A stretch of 37,579 bases of DNA from Kiritimatiellia bacterium (GTDB lineage Bacteria > Verrucomicrobiota > Kiritimatiellia > RFP12 > UBA1067), in assembly GCA_017450695.1 (NCBI GenBank), contig JAFSTA010000172.1:1-37579 (forward strand), written 5' to 3'. The notes under the pieces were generated by a model. It worked only from the letters and a program-made list of their open reading frames with translations, had not been told where the DNA came from and did no database searches. Below are positions 7,810 to 16,406 of the stretch, piece after piece (position 1 is the stretch's first letter; each line of letters opens with the position of its first letter). The translations under genes were made by a program, and so were the position numbers.

Positions 7810-9236
7810 TTTTCCTCCTCCATATCCTGCTCGTCGGATTCGCCTTGGTAATACTCCCTATCCGGTATGATACGCCAGAATTCGATTTTCTTTTCTTTCG
7901 GTGCGTTCTCCTTATCGCGTCTCTCACGTTGAATCTGCTCTTGATAAAACCTCTCCGCAACATGATCTCTGTGCTGAAACGCCTGCCGCCAACCTTCATT
8001 GGATTTTATCCATCCCTTTTTCTGATTGGTACATGACAACGGATAAACAGCCAAAAGTTCTTCGATGATTTTTACCGTGCGGGAAGGAAATCCCTCGTAA
8101 ACATGGACTGGGCCTTGCGGGTCTGCGATTATTTTCAGCAAATCATCCTCATCCTTCTTTACCCTTCTCTTTCGAAAGACCAAGAAACGGCCAATATTCT
8201 CGCACGTCTGTTCCCTGTCAAGCAACTGCTCGGCAAGTGACGCCGAATTGTCTTGGGCAGTCTTGATTTCATGTAAAATGTCGTTCGCGGCCAATTTTTT
8301 CTCATCCTCGCAAGACCAGTCCTTTTGCTGTACACGGCGCAAATAATCCTCAATCCGATCCACGAGTTTCAAAAAGGCGAGCCGCCATTCGACGATGGAA
8401 TCCCGATTGGGGATAACCACCATAAGGCTCTTCCCGATGATTTGGATGATGCACCGCAACCCATCACAACGGAGTTTGAAATAATTCTCTTCTACCCGCC
8501 GCGCCTCTTCACGGGATAACGTATGCCTCTTGGCCCGATTGAGATGATTCGCAAGAATCGTCTCAATGTCCTTTTTATCTTCTGGAAATATCTTACCATC
8601 ACCGGTAAAGCGGTTTTCCTGCCCCATTCGGAGTAAGTAACCCTCCAATTTGTTCACCAGGTCGGTGAATGCCAGTCTCCAGCTACCAGCGGGTTTCTGA
8701 TCCGGAGGCGTTGCAGAGAAGTCTTCTTCGGCAAACCGGCTGATGAAACGGAGTAAAAAGTAATACTGATTTTTGAAGTATTCCTCTTCCTCGTCTTGCT
8801 CCACTTCAAACGGATCGGAAACGATTTTCTCTAGCTCCGGCAACCACTCGACGATGCCTTTCAAGATCTCGCTTGACGATTTTTCATCTTTCGTTGTACC
8901 CAGCCTTTTTCCGCCAAATACGTCCGAATATGAGTGCGCATATCGAAATTTGTCCCAAAAAACGAACAGTTCGCTGTACAGGCAATCCATTAAGAATACT
9001 GGATTGGAACGAATGGACGGTAAATCAAATGACACGGGGGAGAACTTGCACAAATACTCTTCTATTGTCTGAGATGTCTCAAAATCGGAAAAGGGATTTT
9101 GATTTCCGATAACCAATTTTTGGATCTTGGGACACTCCGTGTCGCCAAAAGAATCTCCCTCCATTCGTTGCTTCCTTTCCCCCGCGACAGGGAGAAGGTC
9201 ATCGCGCTGTTCAATCGGTTCGTTTTCGGTTCTCAT
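7806..9236 (-). CDS. Unknown protein with two copies of a WRLAF-centred module
   Basis: This 476-aa, probably cytoplasmic, helical and highly charged protein has ATG at 9236, 10 nt after the C10 protease stop. The ribosome binding site is weak, so translation may depend on coupling. Two internal repeats are visible: SWRLAFTDLVNKLEGYLLRM (about 185-204) and EWRLAFLKLVDRIEDYLRRV (about 283-302). The second, with its preceding region (LRCDGLRCIIQIIGKS), aligns well to residues 130-190 of the next gene's product. An acidic run (EQDEEEEYF) lies near 147. The C-terminal GWRQAF ... WRIIPD block is also shared. I cannot assign a function. Confidence 0.85.
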   Translation of the reverse strand: MRTENEPIEQRDDLLPVAGERKQRMEGDSFGDTECPKIQKLVIGNQNPFSDFETSQTIEEYLCKFSPVSFDLPSIRSNPVFLMDCLYSELFVFWDKFRYAHSYSDVFGGKRLGTTKDEKSSSEILKGIVEWLPELEKIVSDPFEVEQDEEEEYFKNQYYFLLRFISRFAEEDFSATPPDQKPAGSWRLAFTDLVNKLEGYLLRMGQENRFTGDGKIFPEDKKDIETILANHLNRAKRHTLSREEARRVEENYFKLRCDGLRCIIQIIGKSLMVVIPNRDSIVEWRLAFLKLVDRIEDYLRRVQQKDWSCEDEKKLAANDILHEIKTAQDNSASLAEQLLDREQTCENIGRFLVFRKRRVKKDEDDLLKIIADPQGPVHVYEGFPSRTVKIIEELLAVYPLSCTNQKKGWIKSNEGWRQAFQHRDHVAERFYQEQIQRERRDKENAPKEKKIEFWRIIPDREYYQGESDEQDMEEEK

Positions 9237-9246
9237 GTCACGGTCT

Positions 9247-12200
9247 CTACTCCACGGTGAACGGGATGGAGGTTGTCTTCTTGAACAAGGCTGTCGCGTA
9301 ACCGGTGTTGCCGACCATCACGCCATTCACGGGTACGCTGATCCGGGACAGTTTTTCACCTGTCAGGTACTCGACTCGGAACGTTCCCTTGAACAATCCC
9401 GTATTCGCCCTGTACGTCAACTTCATTCCGGAAGGATTATTCGCAGAATCGGTCGCGATTTTCCAATTTTTTCCACAAGAAATTCCAAGTCCGTCTGGCA
9501 GCATACCGCTTGTGACCCTACCGCCGGAATAGACGGGAAAGTCGTTTGCGTCCATGTGAACCCTGTGCATTCCGCCCGACGCGCCGAGTTTTCCACCCGT
9601 AAACTCAGGAATGGATTCAAACGGGATCTTTGCTTTCCGTCCATCCCAGTACACGCTCCATCCGAAGTCTTCATCCACGAGCATCGAACGGTCTTCGCCC
9701 AGCCAGAGGAGTGCGCCCACGCATCCTTTCTTGCCGGTGTAGATCTGGAAGAAGAACGGGATGCAGGCGCGGTATCCGTTCGATCCCTCGATGGCGACCA
9801 ACTGGCACCGTGAACTGACCTTCGTGCCGTCCGCCAGAACGCCACGTGTCGTCACTTTCCCCTTTGCCCCTACCGTGAGCGAGAAAGCACTGAACCCGCG
9901 AGTCAAGGGGGATCCCGCTCCTTGTACCACACCATTTCCGGTTGCAGCAGTCCAGATTCCTTTGTACGGGGCGAGTCCAACGCCGGATGCGAAGACATCC
10001 CGCGCTCCATCGAGAGAAAGACCGTTTCCGGAACTGCCCGACATCCGGTTTCCGCGCAGATTGACGCGAAGCGAGAAACCGCGTCCGGAAAGCGCAGCGG
10101 AACAGATTCCCCCTGACGGCTTCGCCGTCCCGCGCAACGAAGCTTTCAGCCCTTGGGCAACGACCTTCGCTGTCAGTTTGACCACGCCTTTCTTGTTCAT
10201 CTTTCCGGACTTTACCTGTACCGTTCCGAGAACCGTCATAACGGTCTGCTTGTTTACCGTCTTTTCTCCCCACAGCCAGCCGTTGTAGGTGGCTACGGAG
10301 TTTCCTGTGAATGCGGATGCGTCGTCTGCGGCATCGGTCATCAGGTACTCGCCCGGATCGGGGACTTCCTTCTCCTTCCATATCGCGTAGAGTCTGGTCA
10401 CGCCGGACGAAGCGATCGTCTTTTCCGTGACGGAGACACCCGCCGCCGTTCGCCATCCCGCAAAATCGAAACGGCGTTTCTTCGCTGTCGGCAGCTTTCC
10501 GTAGGTGTAACCGACATCGTAGATATAGGCATTCGACTCCAGTCCGGGAATCGGCACGTAGGTCGCCTTTTCTCCGCAATCGAAACAAACCGTGACCGTC
10601 TGCCTGTAACGCGCCGTTACCACCGTATCTGCCGTGACATTCTGAAACGATCTGTCCCAGCCGAGGAAGCGCCAGTTCGCGTTCGCCTGAACCGAGGGTG
10701 CGACCGCACTCTTACCCGCATCCACAATTTGGTTCGCGTTCCCTGAAACAATCTTGCCATGAGTTCCCGCATCAAAGGTGACAGTCCAAACCTTGACATA
10801 TTGAGCGGTAACGGTTGTGTCTGTCGTGATTCGCGAAATGTCCTTGCTCCATCCCGTGAACCGATAACCCGAGTTCGGGATTACGGTCGGTGCGGTAACT
10901 GTCCCGTCCACCGAAAAACGCACCGTCTCGCCCGAAAGCATCCCGTAAGTACCGGGAAGGAAGGTCACGATTTTCGCGCTCCGGACGGAGAGATCGGCGA
11001 GCCAGGCTTTATCTTCACCCGCCTTTACGGAAGCATTCTTTTCATACGCCAGTTTCCATGTGTGGCTAGCACTGTCGGTGATACCGTATGATACCCATTG
11101 CCAGCCGCCGATCCCGGAAGTCTCTTGGAGTTTCGTACCGTCGCAATAGAGGCGTAACCAGTCTCCGTTCGCCTCGCTCGACGTCTTCCAGCGGAAGGTC
11201 AACAACACATTCCCGGATGTCGAGAAGGAAAATTCAGCCTTGCTGCTGTTTCCGATCTTTGCCCCGTCGAAGACGACCGTGTTCGTGACGACGGTGATGG
11301 CATCCGTCTTCCCGGAGAACGTCGTGGCGGATAGACCGAAGAGTTTCGCGGCATCCTGCTGCCGTTCGGCTTTCGACTTGCCGCGCCAGCCTATCGCATA
11401 CGTACTGTAGTCGCTCTGCCCAGTTCCGTTCGAGTCCATTGCCGCCACGACGAAGTAATAGTAACGCTTGTCCGGCGTGGAAACGGAATTGTCGGAATAC
11501 GTCCGCGCAGTCTGCCACCCCGAAAGGGCGATCTTCGCCCCAGTCGCGCTTTCCGCGCGATAGACGCGATAGTAACTTGCCCCGGTCGCGGTATTCCAGC
11601 TGACGGTAATTGGCATGGGATTGTCGTTCTGAACCGTGCCTTGTGTGGCGGTCACTCCTGTCGGCGAGACGATTCTCAGATAACCGATCACGTAACCGTA
11701 CTGGTCCACCGATGAACACGCAGGGGCGACCGCTTTTACCCAATACTTGTACTTGGTTCCCGTAGTTGCCGCATCATCAAAATAGTACGTTGAGGTGGAA
11801 GTTCCCACTTTTGTTGCGCTGGAGTACGAACCGCTGGAAACGGCGCGGTAAATCTCATACGAGGTCGCCCCTGTTGCACCACCCCAGGAAAGAAGAACAA
11901 AGGATGTGTAAATCGTGCTGGCGGACAGTGAAGACGGATACCCGATTGTCCGGTAGGCCGACACGCCGGAACTGGCAGGGCTTTCCCCGATGCTGTTCAC
12001 CGCCTTCACCCAATAATAATACTGCACACCCGGCGTAGCCGTGTTATCCGTGTAGTAGGTAGAATAAAGCCCGGATGCGAGTGCGCTGGCATACGTGACG
12101 GAACTGCTCGTGCCCCTGAGAACCGTATAGGAGGTTGCGCTGGAATTCCATCCCCAGCTGATCCCAATTCCATCTGTGGGCGAACCGTTCGATGCCGAAA

Positions 12201-13698
12201 GTCCCGTTGGCGCGGTGGGTTTCGCCTGAAGGTAGAGATTGTTGCCCCACTTGTTATCATCCAAGTCCTTGAGCTGGACTGTGCTGGTGACAGATTTGTA
12301 CGAGGAGTTTTCCGCAGAGATGTTATATTTCCCAGTTTGGGATATGAGCAGGGCGTAGATTCCCTTGGAGTCGGATGTCGCCGTGTAGGTCGGATAGCCG
12401 GAAGTTGATACGGCGGTAACTGTCACTTCAGCAACCGGATTCCCGGATGAATCCAGAACCCTGCCGCTGATTACCCCTTTATTGGTATACCCCGTAACAA
12501 TGTTGTACAACATCTGATAGGCAGAATAGTACACACCCGAACTGCTGGCATCCACGTATGGTAGGTTGTACCAGCAGTTGTCCGTCCCGTCCCATCCCAT
12601 GTTCAGATGCGTGTATGTCAAGCCGCTCTTGACCGCATATCCATCCGCGACCACGGCATGATTCTCGCTCGATTCCAAGTAGAGTATAGCGGGGCATTTC
12701 GCGTCTAGCGTCGCGTACAGGTCGGATGCTGTGCTTGTGGAGAAACTTTTGGAGGCGACGGAATACGAAAATGTGTTTTGTATGGCGGATTTAATATTCG
12801 CGGGGGTTGCGGATGAACCGCTTTTCCGGTAATCCATCTTACAGGCGACACCGCAGTCGTAGGTCAGTTTCCCGATAGCCTCTCGTTTGGATTGGGTAGT
12901 CCAAATGTCCGGTGTTCCGTCCATTTCGGAATAGCTGTAGGTGCCACCTTTCATCGCGAGGGAGGTCGATACACCGTCCACCTTGCACGAAAAGGTGTAA
13001 GCGTATGTCGAGGAAGGATACTTCCAGTAGCGCATGATCTGCGCCATCGCCGTGGCCGCGCATCCGCACGGATAGTTGTTCGGGGTAAACCAGTTGAAAC
13101 ACTTGGTAGTCCACAAACCGTCGACATTTCCCTGCCCCCAAGCGGATGTGAGCAGCTTATCGACGCGAATCTCGTTCGACGCGGGCGATGTAATCCGCGA
13201 TGCGTATTTTACCCAGGACGCAATAGCGTCGGATGCCGTATCCGCCGTGTCCAAAAGTTCCGCCCAACGCTGCCGAGATGTACGCGAAACTGTATTCGTG
13301 TTTCCCTTCGCGGAGTAGGTAATCTTCTTGGAAAGGGAAGAACGCAGTCGCATATCGTGTTGTAGCCAAGCGTAGAGCGGACTCGCCTGATTCGTGGCGG
13401 ATCCACCGTCCCCGTTTTCGGAGAAGGCGACAATCGGATCGACATCGTCATCAGCGGAGGTCACCACAAAGCCGCCCTCCTGCATCCGCACGACGTGGAA
13501 CAGCGCCGCTCCGTTCGTATCGATACCGGACACCACGTTCGCTGCCGTCTGCCCGACATTCTCGCCCAATGGTCTGGGCGAGAGCTTCACCCAATTCTGC
13601 GCGGCGCGTTTCGCCGTCGCCGGGGAGACCGGTGTACCGCCTGCCGAAATCGCGGCGAGCAACGTCGCCCCTAACAACACCAACTTCTTCAGTCTCAT
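9247..13698 (-). CDS. Secreted C10-family (streptopain-type) cysteine protease with FnIII and InlB-type repeats
   Basis: This is a 1483-aa protein with a signal peptide (about 1-20) and a Spi-like propeptide region (about 21-130). The C10 catalytic domain has Cys213 in PCGCAATAMAQIMRYWKYP, His347 in SENHAVVADGY, and the following NMGWDG stretch, all typical of streptopain-type peptidases. Then come a carboxypeptidase-regulatory-like beta domain (about 408-490), three fibronectin III-like domains, a jelly-roll-like segment, InlB/Listeria-Bacteroides repeats (GYRFTGWSKDI, NWRFLGWDRSF), and a C-terminal beta-rich region. It probably cleaves extracellular or host proteins. ATG overlaps the upstream stop (ATGA) and has AAAGGAG. 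The accessory domains closely resemble those of the lipase-like protein at 17455-22110, suggesting a shared origin. Confidence 0.93.
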   Translation of the reverse strand: MRLKKLVLLGATLLAAISAGGTPVSPATAKRAAQNWVKLSPRPLGENVGQTAANVVSGIDTNGAALFHVVRMQEGGFVVTSADDDVDPIVAFSENGDGGSATNQASPLYAWLQHDMRLRSSLSKKITYSAKGNTNTVSRTSRQRWAELLDTADTASDAIASWVKYASRITSPASNEIRVDKLLTSAWGQGNVDGLWTTKCFNWFTPNNYPCGCAATAMAQIMRYWKYPSSTYAYTFSCKVDGVSTSLAMKGGTYSYSEMDGTPDIWTTQSKREAIGKLTYDCGVACKMDYRKSGSSATPANIKSAIQNTFSYSVASKSFSTSTASDLYATLDAKCPAILYLESSENHAVVADGYAVKSGLTYTHLNMGWDGTDNCWYNLPYVDASSSGVYYSAYQMLYNIVTGYTNKGVISGRVLDSSGNPVAEVTVTAVSTSGYPTYTATSDSKGIYALLISQTGKYNISAENSSYKSVTSTVQLKDLDDNKWGNNLYLQAKPTAPTGLSASNGSPTDGIGISWGWNSSATSYTVLRGTSSSVTYASALASGLYSTYYTDNTATPGVQYYYWVKAVNSIGESPASSGVSAYRTIGYPSSLSASTIYTSFVLLSWGGATGATSYEIYRAVSSGSYSSATKVGTSTSTYYFDDAATTGTKYKYWVKAVAPACSSVDQYGYVIGYLRIVSPTGVTATQGTVQNDNPMPITVSWNTATGASYYRVYRAESATGAKIALSGWQTARTYSDNSVSTPDKRYYYFVVAAMDSNGTGQSDYSTYAIGWRGKSKAERQQDAAKLFGLSATTFSGKTDAITVVTNTVVFDGAKIGNSSKAEFSFSTSGNVLLTFRWKTSSEANGDWLRLYCDGTKLQETSGIGGWQWVSYGITDSASHTWKLAYEKNASVKAGEDKAWLADLSVRSAKIVTFLPGTYGMLSGETVRFSVDGTVTAPTVIPNSGYRFTGWSKDISRITTDTTVTAQYVKVWTVTFDAGTHGKIVSGNANQIVDAGKSAVAPSVQANANWRFLGWDRSFQNVTADTVVTARYRQTVTVCFDCGEKATYVPIPGLESNAYIYDVGYTYGKLPTAKKRRFDFAGWRTAAGVSVTEKTIASSGVTRLYAIWKEKEVPDPGEYLMTDAADDASAFTGNSVATYNGWLWGEKTVNKQTVMTVLGTVQVKSGKMNKKGVVKLTAKVVAQGLKASLRGTAKPSGGICSAALSGRGFSLRVNLRGNRMSGSSGNGLSLDGARDVFASGVGLAPYKGIWTAATGNGVVQGAGSPLTRGFSAFSLTVGAKGKVTTRGVLADGTKVSSRCQLVAIEGSNGYRACIPFFFQIYTGKKGCVGALLWLGEDRSMLVDEDFGWSVYWDGRKAKIPFESIPEFTGGKLGASGGMHRVHMDANDFPVYSGGRVTSGMLPDGLGISCGKNWKIATDSANNPSGMKLTYRANTGLFKGTFRVEYLTGEKLSRISVPVNGVMVGNTGYATALFKKTTSIPFTVE

Positions 13699-14294
13699 CC
13701 TTTCTCTCCTTTACTATCTGTGAAAGTACGGAATAACCTACTTCCTGTATCAGGACCAACATTACCGGTTTGTACCTGTATTGAATTATCACCAACAAAA
13801 GAATTATCAGAAGAGCGAATCGCATAAACGTCAAACTCGTTAAACAATGTGACTGCTTTTTCATTGATAACATTTACAGCGATATAAACTTTCGAATTGG
13901 TATTGTTTTGTAACATACGGGCGATTTCTTTTATTGTATGTCCCGTGTTGATGACCGAATCAACGAGCATGATAGTTCTTCCATCTACAAAGAAAGGACG
14001 ATAACGATCAATAAAGAGTTCGGTAGTCAATATTTTAGGATCGAAAAATAAAAATGTACAATCCAATTGATCTGCTAAACCTGTAGCAAATGGCATACCT
14101 GCCCGTAACAGGGCGATAATAACATATCTTTCTTTGGAACATGGACAAGAGAAATGATACCTTGCCAACATCTTTCCTTGTAAATAATGAATTCGCCGAA
14201 GTTGACTTCCGGAAACTCCGGAGTTACTTTTACTTTTCTGAATCAATGATGACAAAATGCCGCTATTGCTTTCTTTATTAAGAAGGTACAACAT
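13695..14294 (-). CDS. Uracil phosphoribosyltransferase-like enzyme
   Basis: This 199-aa protein has its ATG at 14294 with an AGGAG ribosome binding site 5 nt upstream; the start overlaps the kinase-HAD gene by 17 nt. ALLRAGMPFATGL resembles the uracil phosphoribosyltransferase LRAG segment. IMLVDSVINTGHT (about 108-120) is the PRPP-binding loop, and the C-terminal GPDTGSRLFRT resembles the uracil-binding end (GDAGDRLFGT) of that family. The N-terminus is divergent and the PRPP loop is VDSVINTG rather than the usual LDPMLATG. It would join a base or base-like group to PRPP in the cytoplasm. Fusion-like neighbours (kinase-HAD, radical SAM) suggest a specialised substrate rather than housekeeping uracil salvage; that is inference. 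The gene is distinctly AT-rich. Confidence 0.8.
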   Translation of the reverse strand: MLYLLNKESNSGILSSLIQKSKSNSGVSGSQLRRIHYLQGKMLARYHFSCPCSKERYVIIALLRAGMPFATGLADQLDCTFLFFDPKILTTELFIDRYRPFFVDGRTIMLVDSVINTGHTIKEIARMLQNNTNSKVYIAVNVINEKAVTLFNEFDVYAIRSSDNSFVGDNSIQVQTGNVGPDTGSRLFRTFTDSKGEKG

Positions 14295-15486
14295 ACTCGC
14301 TCCTTTCGATTGACTTTATACCCAAGTACTGATTGGGATTATCGCGGAATTGCACAATCGTTGTTCGCGGATTTTCGTTAAAATAGGCTTGGATAGTTTC
14401 TCGGATTTTTCCAGGTGCCCAAATAACACCGATACTTGCTGACTCCAGCATAAAAATATCAACTGTACTGTCTCCACACGCAAAAACGGAGAAACCGCTT
14501 TCCATCAGAATCTGAACAACATATCCTTTTATTGCGCTGGATAAAATGCCGCCATAAACGTCGGAAAATAATCTGTATCTTGAATTGATAATCTTCCATG
14601 CATCTGTGATTCCTGATGTTAATCCAAATATTTTATAACCGTTATTTCGCAACTCATCCATCTTTGCGAGAATGAAATCGTTAAAATCGACTTGGACAAC
14701 AGCATCTTTTAAAACTTTTTCATACTGATCAAGATTGTCGTACAATCGGTGCAATTTCCAGAATTGAAATTGCGTGTATGGTTCATTGTAAAATAATTGC
14801 TTTAGAAATTTAACGGAAATATTTGCAACTTCAAAGACCGAAACCGTAATATCGTGTGAAGAGACTGTTTTGTCACAGTCAAAGATTGCAATTTTCTTAT
14901 TGTTTCCGCAATTTTTTTTGATGTTATCGGCTATTTCCTGCGCTTTAACAAGCGAGGATAGACTGGGATATTTCAAGAAGAAATGTTCCAAAAACAAAAG
15001 AGAATCTTCTGTACTAGAATCCAAAACGATAAACTCCCGCCTATTATCGAAACAGATTTTACTCAACTGTCGGATTTCTAGTCGTTGCCATTCTTCAAGT
15101 TGTCGTTCCGAAAAAGACGCATATTGTATATTCCTTTCCGATTTTTGGAGGCGTTCGTGAATCACGGAGGGGGGTGTATTCAAATAGATGAATACATCAT
15201 AGGCAATACCTTCTTCTGGAAAGAATACAATGTGGTTGCCAAAACAGTAATGTCCATCGACTACTATTCTTTTTTCTCCGTCCATAGATTGAAGGATAGT
15301 AATAAACTTTTGGCGTAAAAGGGTTTTCTGGTTTTCAGATAGATTGGAAAATTCCGACTGGTACTCTTGTAGTGCAAGAGTTTTGAGCGTCCTTGATCCG
15401 GGAAGATGTTCAAATCCCAATGATGTCAATTTCCTGATAAAAGTATCTTTTCCGCTTTGAGGCAATCCATATACGCAGATTTTCAT
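14278..15486 (-). CDS. P-loop kinase fused to a HAD-family phosphatase
   Basis: This is a 402-aa two-domain protein. Residues 1-180 form a nucleoside/nucleotide-kinase-like P-loop domain: Walker A GLPQSGKDT (G7-T15), a VVDGHY strand near 75-80, and a lid-like RLQKSERN segment. Residues 195-385 form a HAD phosphatase with DCDKT (D203, D205), Ser291 in GLTSG, Lys320 and GDSTVD (D339, D343), closest in layout to the phosphoserine-phosphatase-type subfamily with a helical cap. All catalytic positions are present. Kinase-then-HAD order recalls phage T4 polynucleotide kinase-phosphatase, but a small-molecule kinase/phosphatase is equally possible. The ATG overlaps the upstream stop (ATGA) with a strong AAAGGAG. 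The gene is AT-rich relative to the flanking secreted genes. Confidence 0.88.
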   Translation of the reverse strand: MKICVYGLPQSGKDTFIRKLTSLGFEHLPGSRTLKTLALQEYQSEFSNLSENQKTLLRQKFITILQSMDGEKRIVVDGHYCFGNHIVFFPEEGIAYDVFIYLNTPPSVIHERLQKSERNIQYASFSERQLEEWQRLEIRQLSKICFDNRREFIVLDSSTEDSLLFLEHFFLKYPSLSSLVKAQEIADNIKKNCGNNKKIAIFDCDKTVSSHDITVSVFEVANISVKFLKQLFYNEPYTQFQFWKLHRLYDNLDQYEKVLKDAVVQVDFNDFILAKMDELRNNGYKIFGLTSGITDAWKIINSRYRLFSDVYGGILSSAIKGYVVQILMESGFSVFACGDSTVDIFMLESASIGVIWAPGKIRETIQAYFNENPRTTIVQFRDNPNQYLGIKSIERSEYVVPS

Positions 15487-16406
15487 TTTGCGACTCCTTT
15501 CACGAGTGAGTCATACCAGCATTTACCATCGGGACAAGGGGGAAAACGTTTATGCATCACTTCTTCGATTGTATCGAGCCTGTCAGAGTTTGAGCCAAGA
15601 CGGTGTTGGCTTTGTCCGACAAATCGGGCACAAGGGAAAATATCATTTCCGATAAAAAAGATGTTTGTCCTTCCGACACCACATAATCGACCATACATTG
15701 TACAATCGTATTTTGCCGGGGAAATCAAATATTGTCTAAGTTTAAGTCCATTCCGTTGAGAGGCTAACCGCATAAAGTTTTCAAATTCTTCATTTGTTAT
15801 CGATAACAGGGATTCATTCATGTCAAATATCCGCGAAAAACAAACGGAAGGTAAATTATGTTCAAAATAATCCAGCACATCGGTTTGATGCTCGATTGTA
15901 AGTTTATGAACAACAGCATTCACGATTGGCGTACATGAAAATAGGTCTTCATATTTTCTTATTGACTGCATTACGTACTGATAGGATCCGGTTCCATCAG
16001 AGAATCTTCGGTTTGCATCATGTATATACTCCGGCCCATCTACCGAAAAGTTGAGTGCTATGAGATCTTTGTTTTTATGAAAAAATATGAGCATTTCATT
16101 GGTCAATAATACTCCATTACTAATGGTATAGAACGACAACCGATTGGCGGCATCATACTTTCGTGCAAACACAATGGCCTGATTGATTAAATCGAATCGT
16201 AACAAAGGTTCACCTGCGCCAACAAGACCGATTTTGAAAGTTGTTTCGTGAATATTGGTATATTCGAGAATTGAAAACATAATATTTCGGAATGAAGATA
16301 TATCCATGTCCTTGTAACATGACTTCGCATGGTGTTTGTCAAAATGGCAATATGTACAACGTAACGTACAGTCTGAGGTTAGTGAGATACATCCTCTGTC
16401 TATCAT
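15483..16406 (-). CDS. Radical SAM enzyme with SPASM/twitch-type C-terminus
   Basis: This is a 307-aa protein. CTLRCTYC (C13, C17, C20) is the CX3CX2C motif for the SAM-binding iron-sulfur cluster, and GAGEP stands for the usual GGE motif. LNFSVDGPEYIHDANRR is typical of the anSME/SPASM lineage. The C-terminal cysteines (YDCTMYGRLCGVG, IFPCARFVG, PPCPDGKCW) match an auxiliary-cluster SPASM or twitch domain. Family members modify peptides or proteins, for example sulfatase maturation and RiPP crosslinks. No sulfatase and no confident precursor peptide is encoded in the operon, so the substrate is open; the two giant secreted proteins or a small ORF are possibilities. The ATG overlaps the PIN-ankyrin stop (ATGA) and has AAGGGA upstream. 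Confidence 0.9.
   Translation of the reverse strand: MIDRGCISLTSDCTLRCTYCHFDKHHAKSCYKDMDISSFRNIMFSILEYTNIHETTFKIGLVGAGEPLLRFDLINQAIVFARKYDAANRLSFYTISNGVLLTNEMLIFFHKNKDLIALNFSVDGPEYIHDANRRFSDGTGSYQYVMQSIRKYEDLFSCTPIVNAVVHKLTIEHQTDVLDYFEHNLPSVCFSRIFDMNESLLSITNEEFENFMRLASQRNGLKLRQYLISPAKYDCTMYGRLCGVGRTNIFFIGNDIFPCARFVGQSQHRLGSNSDRLDTIEEVMHKRFPPCPDGKCWYDSLVKGVAK

Noticed and set aside
15483-16406. Prokaryotic viperin (antiviral nucleotide-making radical SAM enzyme)
   Set aside because: A nearby kinase made this attractive, but the C-terminal cysteine pattern is SPASM-type and the VDGP/GAGEP segments fit the anSME lineage rather than viperins.
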